Source: Aquila chrysaetos chrysaetos
Lineage: Eukaryota > Chordata > Aves > Accipitriformes > Accipitridae
Reading direction: 5' to 3'
Assembly: GCF_900496995.4 (NCBI RefSeq)
Contig: NC_044024.1
Coordinates: 13,456,698-13,520,697, forward strand
DNA: 64,000 bases
Notes under the pieces: generated by a model
Database searches by the model: none
What the model saw: only the letters and a program-made list of their open reading frames with translations
Told to the model about the DNA's origin: nothing
Shown here: positions 1-13,700 of the stretch, piece after piece
Numbering within the stretch: position 1 is the first letter of the stretch
Layout of the letters: each line of letters opens with the position of its first letter
Translations under genes and position numbers: made by a program

Positions 1-3000
1 TTGAGAGCACCTTGCATTCCAGACCATCCTCAAGTGTGCTATGAACCCATGCACAAGCTATATATAGGAAGCACTTCACCCACCCGTGACAGGCAGCCAC
101 CTACGGGATGAATCACTGAGCCTCCTCACAGCTCCTATCGACGGGACCCAGCAGATCAGAACACAGAGCAAACAAGGATGGTACAGTGCTGATCCTCAGC
201 TCTCTCATGCTTGTTTCTCTGCACACTTATTCAGGCCCTACACTGAAGGAAAGCAGTTTGTAATTTTTTTTTTTTCATTACATAACTCCCAAGCTAATAT
301 CTATTCATTTATTATTAACACCCGTGTTCTTGCAAAAAAACCAAAACCCCACACAATGTCTCCTGATCACATTTGGACAGGTTATAAAGCTTCATCAACA
401 CAGCTGTAAGATTACATATATGACCTTATCATTAATATATCTCATAGCTAGTAATGATCTTTTATATTAATTCAATAAAAAATATTTTCAATCATAGACC
501 AAAAAAAAAGCCACCTCTCTGTCACTAGTACCATCTCCAGAACTGTTCCTTCAACTTCTCCCATCTCATTCCACTTAGCCTGTGAAATGGTAACATTGTC
601 GTGCTGTGGGATTTGTCAGCCCAGAGAAGGTACTTTTCCATTGCGATTACATCTGTGTCTCAAAGAAATAATGCAAACATCCAAGCCATCGTCAGCTGTG
701 AGAATGAAGAAAAGCCCTGCTTGTGCTGTGCTGACACTAGCTGTGTACCGGAGTGATATTACTGAGTCTGCTCAGCCCCAGCATATCCCCAATACCTCCC
801 GAGTGTCTTCACTCAGCAGGGGCCAGAGACACATAACTTGCCATCCTGCAATAACCATGAAGGAGTCCTACTGAAAGCTGGAGTCAAGAGATTTATATTT
901 TTTTAAACCTGAAACAAGATTACATTCCATGTGGGAGCTGCGAAAAACCTTGTGGAAGCAGCATAGCCTTAACTTTCAAAATCAAATGCTTTACTAAAGA
1001 GATCTTTTAAACCTTGCAGAATAAGATTTTTACAAGCTACTGCATTTTTTTCAACTGTTTAGCACAGAGAAAGAGTCTCTTACATTTTTAATGGAAAAGG
1101 AAACCAAGAACAGGTTGAAAGTATATGCTGAGCTCTGGAAACAGCTGCAATTCAACCCTTCTTTTGGCATATGCTAACTCAAAGCAAGCTTATAATTTTC
1201 AAAGTGTTTTCTCAGAGGGAACAGTGTTGCTGTTTTGATTCAAAAGACACTGTTATTCAAAACTTACTTGTTTGGGGATCTTTCCCTTGTTCTGAAATTC
1301 AGCCTAATTTTCTGTTACTGAAAATGCTACATTTGGAAAAAGAGATGCAGATCAGCTATTGAACAATCTCTACTCCTTTCATCGAGCACTGTCTCGTCTT
1401 GCAAATTACTCTTATGTCATTATTTGCATTCAATTAGTAGTTGGAGTGAATCAAGGAAGCACACCAAGTGCCGCATCTGCTGGATTAGCCACACTCGTGT
1501 TTAGACCTGGTTTAGAGTTTTAGACTCAGGTTTTATTTGGACACCTCTCCCAGTTCACAATACTGAATTTTTCATGTCAAAACTCTCTCACATTGCTGAA
1601 CCTCAAGTAAGAGCTTTCATGAATGTACACACAGAGAATTTGATAGCTCTTTTGGTTGCAAGATGTAGAATGTAGATGTTTCCTGTCCATCACCCAAAAT
1701 TTAGGAACACAAAATTTGCAAGCATCGATCCATGCCTCCATAATGCACTTTAGTCATGAATCTACTTTAACTGGTGTTTTTCCTATATGGATTATTGTTT
1801 TGAGGAAATGGCACAAATTATTTCTAATTGAGATTCATGAACTTGGGGACATGTGTACTGATAGACTATTTCCCTATGTAATGAGTCCCATGACAAACCT
1901 TGCTCACAGTAACATCTACGAGATAGCTGAGGCACTCAGAAAAAATGACAGCTGATGTTGTGTAGGATAGCTCTGTTGGAAACCATGTCAAACTTGCAGA
2001 TTTAACATGATAAAGTGTAAAATCACAGGCCATGGCTTTGTCTCACTCTTCTCCCAGCTTTTTTTTTTCTAATTTAATTTCTTCCATGGCTTGCAGTAAA
2101 ATATTGTAGTTTATTTTAGGTACAATCATTCCTAAGTTGGCAATCACTGCTGCAATCACATAAGACAGCATAAATTGTTATAACAATAGCCATAATGATT
2201 TGGAATAAGGTAGAGGTTTTTCACATTTTCATGATTACTTAAACATTTTTATGATGCTGTACAGTAATTTCATTCCTTTTTATTTCTATTCTGTTTTGGC
2301 AAAATTAAAGTACATGCATTTTCAAAGTGCTATTAATACACAATGGAATAGGAGATTCATTTTGAATTTAATATTCTATCAATAGCCATATTAGGATTTA
2401 GTCAAGATTGTAACTTATACTTAATGCTTGTTCACTGCCTATATTTTAATAGGTCCTTTGGGGTCCTGCTAGAGAAATACAGAAACCAATGTGTATTCCA
2501 TATTATAGATCTTTAATAGAGTATAAATTGTTCAGAGAGTTATATAATGTTAGAATAAGTCATAATGATTTCCTTAGAAGAATGTATTTCACACTAAACC
2601 ACATCTTTAAATTTTACAGATCTCAACTATACTTTTGTTATTATTGTCATAGCAATTATTGTTTAATTATAGAGTTTTGCAAATATATGTTGCAGTTTTA
2701 TGTTCTAAACCAAGGAAAACTAGTAGAGAGGATGCCTTTTGACAATAAACAGTGACTATTCAGCATTGACAGCACAAGAATTTTTTCCGAGAGAGTTAAG
2801 CTGCTGGCTCAACTACAGCTTTCCTTTTGAGCCTCTGGACAGATAAATACATGGTTTTGAACCCACAAAGGACCTTAGAGTAGCTAAAATGAAGATATTG
2901 ACCTTCAAACTTGCCACTCATCATCTCACTCTGGAGCAATATAATTTCTCCAGGCACAAGAGACTCCCAAAGGTGCATCTAACCCACTCAGTTGCAAAGT

Positions 3001-6000
3001 CATTCTCTCTCTCAGGCGCTATGATCAAATAATTATTTTGGTATAGAGCATAGAACAGTTTTGGAAGTGAGTAAGGAGAAGCTCGTTGAAAATACCTCCT
3101 GCCTTGCTGTACTGGCACACTCAGGACTACTGTCCTGAATTTTCTATCAGAAGATATGAAGCTAACTGAGTTTCCTGACCTGACAAGAAAAACATTACTG
3201 TGATTCCTGATTGGATGGATGCATCATCCTCCAGTCCAAACTACAGGCCCAGCCAACATATTTCTTCTAAACTAGTTTGGCTTTACTTCCTGGTTGTTCT
3301 CAGTCCCTGACTTTCCAAGGTTAAGTAATGCAAAGATGAGCTTACATCTTGGCAATGCCTTCAGTCTCTCTTTGTTCCCAGTTTCAAAATGAGAAGACTA
3401 TTTCTTCTTTTTATAGGGCATATTGAATGCCAAATAAACATGGTACTGGGAGGAGATGCTCAGATGTAGGCTCGGGGGACTCAGAACGTCCAGCTTCCTC
3501 CTCATGAAGCAACACTCCATGAAAGCTCTGGCAAACCTGGCTATGACTGAGTCTTCCATACCTCAACTCACTATTCCTAATTCACGGGAATGCCTTTGGT
3601 TGTTCTGACCTCCTGGAAGCTCTGGAAAACTGGTACTTGTGTAGTATTGATTCATTTCCATTTTAGAAAGATCTGATCAAATTCTGTACTGTTTCTCAAA
3701 ATTGTTAATATCAGAATTATCATTTTTTAAAATTATTTGCTTCCATGGGAAATTTAGAAAACTCTACTTTCATCTCTATACTGAAATAAAAGCTTGTTCA
3801 AAATATCCTAAATTCCCATGAAACAAAACTGAATTTCAGCCAGCTTTGATCTAAACAGTAAAGCCTTTTCCAGCATCAGAGTCTAATTTCATCTTTTAAG
3901 GAGCTATTAAAATACTGAAGCCTTGTGATAAATCTCAGGCTGTAGAGGGAGTTTTAGTGGCGAAATTTTAATCTATCTCATGAAAATACTGTCAAGGTCA
4001 TAATAATACTGCTATAAATAGAAACATGCGCAGTTTACCTCAGTTTTTACTTAACCTCACGGTCATTATGGGTTCTTGTGCCAAACAGCCTCATAGCAAC
4101 TAACACTTGATTTCGTGAAATTGCTTTAAAACCAAGATACAATGAAGTAACCTCAAACAGCCATGAACTGATGTAAAGTCCAGTATATCTTCACATTCTG
4201 CAGCTATCTTCTTCCTAATTACAGTGCCTCATTTCTTTTTTAATAAAAAAGAATACTGATGGTGAATTAATAAAGATACATATTTCTGTTTATAGCCTTG
4301 ATCATGGAGGTTGACTTGGCCATTCAAAATAATTCACTTTTCCTCCTTACTTACCCATTTGATCCCATTAGAGTTACGCTGATTATCTATTAATTTAGGA
4401 TAAAATCCAGAATAGTACTTAGGCACCTAGATTGTGATGTATGCAGGGAGCATGAGTTAAATGAGTCAAAAATTCTGCTTAGACTGAAAAGGTGAAAACT
4501 TCCCTAGATTCTCTGTGTTATGCTGCTGTGCATGTCCAGAAGTGCTGCCTCAGTACTCATCTTCCACACAAAGCTCCTCAATATCTCTAGATTGGGGCAT
4601 GGATAAGGAAAAAAAAAACCCCAAACCGTTGTGTTTTCTGTTTTCAAAACAACTGCCCTAAACCCAGTAGGGAATTCTTTTTTTCTTTTTTTTTTTTTGG
4701 GGGGGCGGTGTGGGTGGGAGGGGGTGGGATTCAGGACACCATTTATGAAAGACCATGGGCTGAAATAGCCCACCAATTGTGAAGCACTTTAACTGTGCGA
4801 TAGCAGGGAATACTTAGCTTTCAGAGACCCCTTAGAGAAAGAACTACCTACATGTACATATTCCAGAAGAAAATGGAATAACCTTAGTGTATTTTTGTGT
4901 TCCTATCCCTCATATATCCTTAAGTTGCACTCTACTCCTCTCTCCTAACACTAGGAACTGAGTCAAAAATCAAAACCAGATTATATCAGACTGATGTAAT
5001 GATGGAAAATGCTTGGCAAGTATCTCAGCCAAAGGAAGTCCAACACCTTCCTCTTGTTATGTGTAAAGTGCTCCATGCAAGAATATCACTTTCACTTACA
5101 GTGTTTCCTTTGTGCAGGACATCTCTGTGGTTGTTCAATACAGAATGAAAGAATCAGTGTGCATGGCTGAGCAATTGCAACCCAGTAAGGAAATGTCACA
5201 AATGTTTTTTAATACAGTGTGCATCGGGAGACACTTCCATTTATTTGCTTCTCATGGAGAAGGACATTATATTTAGTACATTTTTTACTTTAATAAATAC
5301 AGACGTGGGCATAGACCCTCCATGAGGCAGATATGGTAGGAATATTGGGAGCTATAAACTTTTAAGGCTCTGGATGAACAAGGCTATTCTTAGAAGGTGG
5401 GTGCTTTGTCAAACCCTTATTTGCAACTAATTATTTGGGTGCATATGTTGACAGCATAAGCATAGCACTGAACTGCTATCTTTGAGAAGAGGTGTATTCG
5501 CATGGACATACTAAAAAGAACCTCAGTAAGATATTCTTCCTTTCCCACTTGGTGAATGGATAGACTTCGAAACTTAAAAGGTCATCCATAAACTTGTCTG
5601 GTGGTTCTAACCTATTGTTAATATTTAAAATAATGCCTTGAAGAATGAGCAGAAAGGGATTTTTTTTGTGTGTACACAGCTGCATATTTGTGTATACACA
5701 CTGTTTCTAGTAGTAGGATGTATTGCAGACTTCATGGAGTCTTTGATATTCAGTATGTCATAAATGCCCTATGTAGAATTCTGTGCCAATTGTCACTGTT
5801 CCCTGGTGGCATAAATGCATATATTCAAGTATATTTAACTTCTGAAATTCATTCCATTAATTTCTTTCTTTTTATTTATTTACACTGGATCTGAATGTGT
5901 ATATAAAAAATTACCCTTTTAATTATGGCAGCTTTGTAAGGCACCACATATTAAACAGTTGTTCACTCAAAAGGCAAGGGAGTCTGAGTTTACATTGTAT

Positions 6001-7773
6001 GTAGAGCCTTCTGGCCCCAAGTATTAAATTCCAGTATAATGAGGACCTTGTGTTAGTTGTATACTAGACTGGGATTCAGCTTATACTGCCAAAGATCTGG
6101 CAGCGATGAAAGACTGAGCAACAACTGCCAAAAATTACTTGATATTGTGTAAGCCCTTGTGCTATACAGTCTGATAGTTGAAAGGGTTCATGTGCAAGAG
6201 CAGAATCTGCAAATGAAATGTATACAGTAAAGCAACATTTGTAATAACCATCTGCTATGTATCCCCTCCTTTCCCTTTATGCATGCACACACATTCACAC
6301 AAATTGCAGAGCTATAAAACACTATGAGTCCATATTAGTGTTTTGGGATTAATGATATGGTGAAAAACATTTTATACTCACCATATGATATTTTTGTCTG
6401 TGGAGAGGAACAAAAGTTATCTGAGCCTCAAGGAAGCAGAAGCTGAAATTAGGCCCTGCAAAAGTTGGAGATTTCCAGTGGACCTCCTTAGTTTTTTTTT
6501 AAAAACTGCAAAATGGATCTTGAAGTGTTGAGAGTGAAAGTAGGTTTGGGGAAGTTGGGGGGAAGGAGTGGTTTAAATTTTAGAACAGATTTCAGTTTTA
6601 TTTCTAGAATAACAGTCATGAAAGAACTTTGCAAAATTACACCAAAGGTAATCCAAATATTTTTGAACTGGAGAAAAAGTTTCATTTATTTTTAAGCCTT
6701 TTCCTATATAAGTCCTGCCATCTTTGAACAGAAGTGGTTCTAATTAGCTGCTCTTAGAGAAGTACTTGACACAATGAATGCTTATGTACCCTGCTCATTT
6801 ATCCAACCTTTCTCCAGAAACCAAGGCATAGGTCATTTTAACATAGTTTTATAATATTATGGTTTTAACCTCTTTGCAGTGTATGATGCGAGTTCCTGGA
6901 ATTTTGTGAACGTGAAAGCACAAGCTTGATTAATTCTGTATTTACTCTTCAAGATGGTTAGCCTGATTACAAGACAGTCTAAGAAACCAAGATGGTGTTC
7001 TAAAATGAAATTTAAATAATTCTTGCGCCCTGACAATTCTTTTCTCCTTGGAGCATCTCAAAGAGGATAAGATGGAGGGTGACAGTATTGAAGGAAATTA
7101 AACAGATGAAGACTATCTGTAGGCAAATTGCCGACATATTAATCTTGTTAATTTACATTAAAACTTAACACTTATCCAGACCTCTGTCATGTCAAAAAAA
7201 CAACAAAAGAGAGGCATTTCTAATTTCTCAAGTGCACTTCAGATTAAATTATGCTCTTTTACATCCACTGAGGAATCCTATTAATGTATATTTGCAATTG
7301 CAATCCTTGAGTCAAATTCGGCTCTGGTTTTTTTGGTGATATTAGACCATTGTTTTAGTTTATTTGCTTGTACTTCTTCCCATCCTCTGCCAGTTGCGTT
7401 CTTTCTCCCAAAGGTTGCCAGTACCATAATCAACATCATTATACAAATTATGCAGAAGGACTCTGTGCTTGTGTAGTCTTATTCTTACTGTATTCTTCTG
7501 CATTAGAATGAAATAATGTAATCAAACCAACTTTCACTCATTGTTTTCTGACAAGTACACGCAATCTAAACTAGTCCTTGTAAGCCATGCTGGTAACAAG
7601 AGTTTGTATGTAATTTGTATAGAATATATCTCACCTAACTCTAGCCATCCAGAATTAAATATCTAGTTGCAGTTAATCATCTGGACTCCCTTTAAAGTCA
7701 ACAGACAGTCTAGCACTTCCAGAGTGTGATTCTTCTCAGTGATTTTAGACATCTGCCTTAGGCTGAGCTGTAC
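1..7773. other. Gene-free AT-rich intergenic DNA
   Basis: I see no coding exon, RNA gene or recognisable transposon here. Open frames are all under about 110 codons, have no family resemblance and are scattered over both strands. There are mononucleotide runs, for example a T run followed by seven Gs near 4680-4706. Two stretches (about 2140-2250 and 7060-7150) have the even, motif-dense composition typical of conserved non-coding elements, but conservation cannot be judged from one sequence. The interval lies more than 40 kb beyond the 3' end of SLITRK4 and may belong to its flanking gene desert. Confidence 0.6.
7769..7773. repeat. Left target-site duplication TGTAC of the solo LTR
   Basis: The five bases TGTAC immediately precede the LTR and recur immediately after it at 8916-8920. 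A perfect 5-bp duplication of host DNA is the mark of integrase-mediated insertion. Five bases is the usual size for ERVL-class elements (4 for ERV1, 6 for ERVK). Confidence 0.85.
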
Positions 7774-8089
7774 TGTATTGGCTTTGTGTGGCAAGGTTTT
7801 GGTAGCGGGGGGGTTACAGGGGTGTCTTCTGTAAGAAGTTGCTGGAAGCTTCCCCTGCGTTCGAGAGAGAGCCAATACCAGCCGGCTCTAAGACGGACCC
7901 GCCGCCGGCCAAGGCTGAGCCAATCAGCGATAGTGGTAACGCCTCTGGGAGAACATTTTTAAGAAGGAAAAAAAGTTGGGATAGGCAGATTCGGCAGCCG
8001 GAGAGAGGAGTGAGTACATGTAAGAGAAACAACCCTGCGGACACCCAGGTCAGTGCAGAAGGAGGGGGAGGAGGTGCTCCAGGCGCCGG

Positions 8090-8520
8090 AGCCGAGATTC
8101 CCCTGCAGCCCATGGTGGGGAAGACCACGGTGAGGCAGGCTGTCCCCCTGCAGCCCAGGGAGGTCCACGGTGGAGCAGATCTCCACCTGCAGCCCGGGGA
8201 GGACCCCACGCCGGAGCAGGTGGGTTCCCGAAGGAGGCTGTGACCCCGTGGGAACCCTGCACTGGAGCAGGCTCCTGGCAGGACCTGTGGATCTGTGGAG
8301 AGAGGAGCCCACGGAGCAGGTTTTCTGGCAGGACTTGTGACCCCGTGGGGGACCCACGCTGGAGCAGTGTGCTCCTGAAGGACTGCACACCGTGGAAAGG
8401 ACCCATGCTGGAGCAGTTCGTGAAGAACTGCAGCCCGTGGGAAGGGCCCACGTTGGAGAAGTTCGTGGAGGACTGTCTCCCGTGGGAGGGACCCCACGCT
8501 GGAGCAGGGAAGAGTGTGAT
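8090..8520 (+). repeat. Degenerate GC-rich tandem repeat inside the solo LTR
   Basis: About eight or nine diverged units, roughly 39-55 bp each with at least one longer, carry a shared core resembling GCAGCCCGTGGGA followed by GACCCACGCTGGAGCAG. The block makes up the middle of the LTR. Its lack of stops in several frames explains the long spurious open frames on both strands. The units differ from one another by many substitutions and small indels, so the amplification predates or accompanied LTR evolution rather than being a recent microsatellite-type event. Confidence 0.8.
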
Positions 8521-8724
8521 GAGTCCTGCCCCTGAGGAGGATGAAGCGGCAGAAAACAACGTGTGATGAACTGACCGTAAACCCCATTCCCTGTCCCCCT
8601 GTGCCACTGGGGGGGTTGGTAGAGAATCCGGGAGTGAAGTTGTGCCCGGGAAGAAGGGAGGGGTGGAGGGAAGGTGTCCTGAGATTTGGTTTTATTTCTC
8701 ATTACCCTACTCTGGTTGATTTGT

Positions 8725-8730
8725 AATAAA
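8725..8730 (+). promoter_or_regulatory. LTR polyadenylation signal AATAAA
   Basis: A perfect AATAAA lies about 190 bp before the 3' end of the solo LTR, followed by a GT/T-rich stretch (GTGAGTTAATTTT, then TTGAGTCTGTTTTG). The position fits the R/U5 boundary of a retroviral LTR and supports the plus orientation. Confidence 0.6.
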
Positions 8731-8915
8731 GTGAGTTAATTTTCCCCAAGTTGAGTCTGTTTTGCCTGTGACAGTAATTGGTGAGTGATCTCTCCTGTCC
8801 TTATCTCAACCCACAAGCTCTTTGTTATATTTTCTCTCCCCTGTCCAGTTGAGGAGGGGAGTGATAGAACGGCTTTGGTGGGCACCTGGCAACCAGCCAG
8901 GGTCAACCCATCACA

Positions 8916-8920
8916 TGTAC
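8916..8920. repeat. Right target-site duplication TGTAC of the solo LTR
   Basis: Identical to 7769-7773; together they delimit the insertion to the base. Confidence 0.85.
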
Positions 8921-10644
8921 CAACAACACCATTTCAAAGTTAGGCATCTACTCAAAGATAGTAAAGATGAAACCACACCCTTAGGACTGCAGGTTGGTGG
9001 CAGTGGTGTAAAGACAAGTGTCTGTGCCTGATGTCCTTCCTACTTGGAGCCACAATGGTGCATAGTTCTGTGCCATTTTAAAGGTCTAATGCAAGCTCTT
9101 GCTGTCACATACTTATGAATAAATGAATCAGCATTTCTCAAACGTCACAGAAAACTGTTTGGGGTCTGCCAGCCTACTCACACCAACAGGAGTTCATTCT
9201 GTTCAGATCCAAACACAGCACTGGGTGAGCTTTCGGAGACCCAGGACTCCCCAGGGGAATGTTCACCAGGACTGTGATATATGCTGCTCTCTTTTAAAAT
9301 TATTAGTGTGCAAACTGTGCAGCACAGGTTCATACAAAGAAAAGTTACACGTCCTGACTGAGTGACTACATGTGTTTCATGGGATTCTGTTTACTAAGGA
9401 CAACAGATGGACATTTTTAGCCTCTAGTAAAAGCAGAAAAATTATATACTGTCTGGCTGATCCATTAACAGAGTTTCTCCAATACAAAACAAAAGTCAAA
9501 CTAAGATAAATATTTCCCACTTGTTTAAGTAGGTAGTACATAGCTGCAGTAAAGTATTTTGGCATTGGTAATTCCCACTTATCATCATATACTGTCTGAG
9601 GAAAAAAATATTTGCCTTTAATGAGTACTCGGAATTTTTGCTAGCTGCCAATCGAATTATTTTAACAGGCTGTTGGAACAGAGTGGAAAAATGGACCGCA
9701 CTTGTGTAAGAATTCATTAATTGTTCAGACCACATCTTTCTGTGGATTTCCATATGTAATATGAAACTAGTTTTGAGCAGTGACTTAGAATAATTACCAC
9801 CGTGAAGAAAAGAACTATTTTGTACAATTTCCTACTTCATCTGAAGCACAGATTTAGTATTGTAGAAGAATGACAAATGAATAAACATGTATTTGAAGTA
9901 CTATGAATTGGTGAAGTGGATTACATTAAATAAATTTGAAATCAAGACTAACAAATATAAACCTCCTCAGAGCCAGGATAGAAATGTAATGTAGCCATTT
10001 TCAAATAAGGCTGAGGATTAAATGATGAAATATTTGACAGAAGCTAATGAGCCATCATCATAAGCAATAGGGTGTTAAAATGGAAAAAGGGAATTGCTAT
10101 GAAACACATTTTTTCTGATTAATTTTTAGATTTTTCTGAGTACATTTTTTTCAACATGCATATGAATTCTGAACTGCTACTTTCTTGCCAATTTGGAGCC
10201 GAAACTAATGGCTTGTGACCATATAATGAGTTGTAATATTTAACTTGGATTCTGTGATCCCAAATGTACTTGAAAGTTTTGATATTTTTGTTCTACATGT
10301 GGCAGTGCAGGGAAAATGTCCTCCTAATCATATGGAGTTACAAAAATATTCATTATTGTGAGATAAAAAAAATTTATACCTTCACCCTTTCTCTTGTCCT
10401 ACTGTATAGAGAGGAAAACAGAGATTGCATTCACAGACTTCACATAAGCACTGTGCATTCAGTTCTCAGAAGGTGAATGAAGAATCTTAAAACTTTCCTA
10501 CAAAGGCAGTGCGGTGTGGTGGTTGGAAGAGGTGACCCAAGTGACCTGCCTGTTTCTGCTAACGTCCTTCTATGCCAAGTTGGCTAAGTAACTTAGGAAA
10601 AGCTTTTTCAAAGGCCATCATCATTGATTTCTCTCTCATGCTGC

Positions 10645-10719
10645 TGAGGTCAATGAGAGAGTTAGTGTTATCATGATTCTTACCCATAAATACTGATGTG
10701 AAAACTCTCATTGACTTCA
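10645..10719. repeat. Inverted repeat with a short loop
   Basis: The left arm at 10645-10663 reads TGAGGTCAATGAGAGAGTT and the right arm at 10703-10719 reads AACTCTCATTGACTTCA. The arms are near-perfect reverse complements separated by about 40 bases and could form a hairpin. The GTCAATGAGAGTT-type arm resembles terminal parts of old interspersed repeats, but no target-site duplication was seen and the family is not identified. Confidence 0.5.
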
Positions 10720-13700
10720 GCGTGAGTGAGGACAGGGCAATACTAGACACACTTGGAAATCCCATCTGCTGGATTGCAGTTTACTGCTCCATAAAAGCCG
10801 GCAATGGCTATATTGCATGATGTATTACGAAGGTTGAACTATTAGTACTCAAAAGAGCGTTTAATTAGTTCAGATAGGTCATAGGTGCTAAGTAAGTACC
10901 AATTGTTATTAAGATTTTATCCCCTAGAAATACTGATGCCAATTTTTCCCCAACTGACAGCTGGAAAGCAGGTTGCAGTGACCTTGTTTGTTTTGGTTTT
11001 TTTTTTTCATTTGAAGAGAAGTCCGAATACAATGAGTAAGGAATTCCTTCAATAATTTGAACCACATACTTCCTTCTATCTAAATAATCTATGTCATCCC
11101 CTTATTTTGAAATAAGTTCCTTTTAAGAAGCCATACATACCATCTACAAATAATTATCATCAAAAAATCAGCTTTCAGATTGCTACAGCACAAAAGATTA
11201 AACTTTCTAGCACATGGGGTTTTTTCCTATGGTTGGAAACTTTTTTCAGTAGTGTCCTTTATTCAGGACACAACTGGGAGGAATCATTATTGTTATTCCA
11301 ATGTGAAAAGGCAGAGTATTTCTTTTTCTGATTTGTTCTCAGTTCAAGACAGTTTTGCTTGACTTTGTTAGTTCTTAAAGCCTGGCAGTCTCACCCTTAT
11401 AACCCTGCATTTTCTAAAGAAGTAATTCTCTCAAGCTAAGCCATCTTGCACCTCTTACTTCCACCATCATGTCATCATAGTCCCACCAAACCTTTCTGAA
11501 TCTGTAGTGCTTAAAAATCTGAGATCTGCCTTTCCACACCTAATAGAAGTTAATTCTCTCTAGGACTGGCTAGGGTACTAGATATTTAGTTTTAATGCTT
11601 TGTGCTCCTGAAACATTAGTTTGCATGTAGCCTAAAAACTGAAAATACTCAGATGCTGGGATATGGGTTTATGGCCTCAGTGTAAAATTGCTGCTCATTG
11701 AATAGATGTTTGTGTTTACAGTATCAACAGACACATCAGTGCTTGGATGACTATAAAGTCTAAAATGTTCCCTTTAAGATGCAGGCAAAAACCAGTGCTG
11801 GACCATACTCTGTTATAATCTGGGAAAGCTTCAACTACCACTGTTTTTCTTGTAGTACATGCAGTTGAACAGAAGACGTCTACCCATGCCTGTTGATCCA
11901 GCAAAACTGAGAACTACATTCATTTTTAAAAGATGGCAACAATCAATGACAAATTAAAGAACATAGCTATAAATTATTCATGACAGTAAATTCCAATAAT
12001 TGAAGTATGCCACATGATGCAGAACATTAAAAATTTGCATTGCTTGTCATATCCAAATCAATATTAAAGAGATTGTTAAATTGAGATCAGGGGAAAACAG
12101 CAAACATGATAAAAAATCAAAAGTGAACCACAACCTAAACCCCATAAATCACTCAGTCATAAATAATTAAGGTGAACAACCCTTCCTTTTGTAGAATATA
12201 CAATACATTTAGGGATCAGCACTTGTTTTGATAACATTTCAAAACTTAGACTATGCAACTCTCTTGGTTCGAAGTTTTACTTATTAGCAGCATTAGTTGT
12301 TCAGTTCATTGCAATTTAGATGAAAACTCAGAACCACACTTTCAGTTGATGCAAACCTATTTAACTCCAGTAAAGCTGATGGACTTCTTAACCAGCAGGT
12401 GATGTAGTATCTTACATCACCCTAAAATTTAGCTAGTACATTTCAGCAGAATTTAAAAAGTAAGCAAACATTTGAACAATACTCTGGCCTACCCCACAGT
12501 CTGCTGAAGCTGATGAAAATCCTCTCACTGGCTTTGGACCAGGCCTGCTGTTGTGATTTCATTCTCAGATCTAGAAATTTAGTGATCATAACTCCACAAC
12601 AGAGAACAATTTCTCATGAACTTTACCTACCCTAAAAACATTTAATGCCAGATAGGCCAGATGAATTGTCCTTAGACTTCTTTCACTGGTGGGCAGTTTA
12701 TGGGGTTCTAGATCCCAAAAGAATGGCACCCAATTGCTCCTGAATGTTAACTTCGTATCTTCAGGCATTGATGGCCTGGACATATGGTGGCAATAACAGG
12801 TTCAGATTCTTCCAGAAAGGCATGAAAAATCCAACCATAGCTGTGGCACATGCAGATCTCTCATGTCATGGCCTCTCACATTGCATCCTGATGATATAAG
12901 TGATGTGTTGAGTCACATCACCAGGCAGAGGCTATGGTGGTGTACTGTGGCTGACAAATGCACCAGGTCATACCAAGGGTCTGCCGCACCTCTCTAGATG
13001 ACCCCAAATGGGCAAAGAGCCAAGACACTGCATAATACCACCCTGGGAAAAATCTGTTGAAGTGTCAGCACACTAAATGTGTTAAGCATCATTAGCAAGA
13101 TTCCTAATTACCTATTTTGAATTAAATGGCACATGCCATTTACTGCTACAGTAGAAAAAAGTGATAATTTATTTGCAGACAAAGAATTCTGCCTATGAAA
13201 TTACTCCAGCATTGGAGCCAAGGTAAAAGTATATTTGTAACCATATTATACATTGAATTCAAATTATGCAATTGATAACATTTCCTAACATGGCAAGTAA
13301 TGAGAATTCACATTGAATTTTCCACAACAACCATTTGAACTGAAGGAAAGAGACACCCAATTCCTTCTGAAATGAACGGGAATGCGGTCTGCAGTGCCCA
13401 GAGGCAGTTTTTGAGAATCTTATCCTTGATCTTTTTTGATTCACTGGGTTCTGTTCTAGTCAAGGGTACTAAAAGCTGAATGAAAAGCTGAGTTTCCCTT
13501 GCTTTCTGACAACCTTGCTTAAACTGCTCCTGTCAATGCAGAGTGACCAAATGCACCCGTTTTTCCCAATACATAGTTTGCTCTTTCCACTTTTGTCCAA
13601 CCTGGTCTATTTTCTGCTTAAATACACAGCTTAATAACAGACTGCATTATATGTAAAAAACCCACTCATGCATGTAACATGCCAGTACTGTTTCTTAGTG

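Larger units (their letters stand above)
7774..8915 (+). mobile_element. Solo LTR of an avian endogenous retrovirus, ERVL-like
   Basis: This is a complete, isolated LTR of about 1142 bp. It begins TGTATTGGC and ends CATCACA, so it has the canonical TG...CA termini, and it is bracketed by the perfect 5-bp duplication TGTAC. The 3' part, with a run reading GGCACCTGGCAACCAGCCAG and then GGTCAACCC before the end, is a signature I associate with bird ERV LTRs. Orientation is plus: a T/A-rich TATA-like stretch lies near 7955 and an AATAAA signal at 8725-8730. No gag, pol or env adjoins it, so the provirus has been reduced by LTR-LTR recombination. Base composition is far more GC-rich than the flanks. 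Assignment to ERVL rests on the 5-bp duplication and is an inference; a subfamily name needs a repeat-library comparison. Confidence 0.88.

Noticed and set aside
7814..8702. Open frames of 108-257 codons on both strands near 8 kb
   Set aside because: They lie inside the solo LTR and follow its tandem repeat block; the translations are repetitive and unlike retroviral or host proteins.
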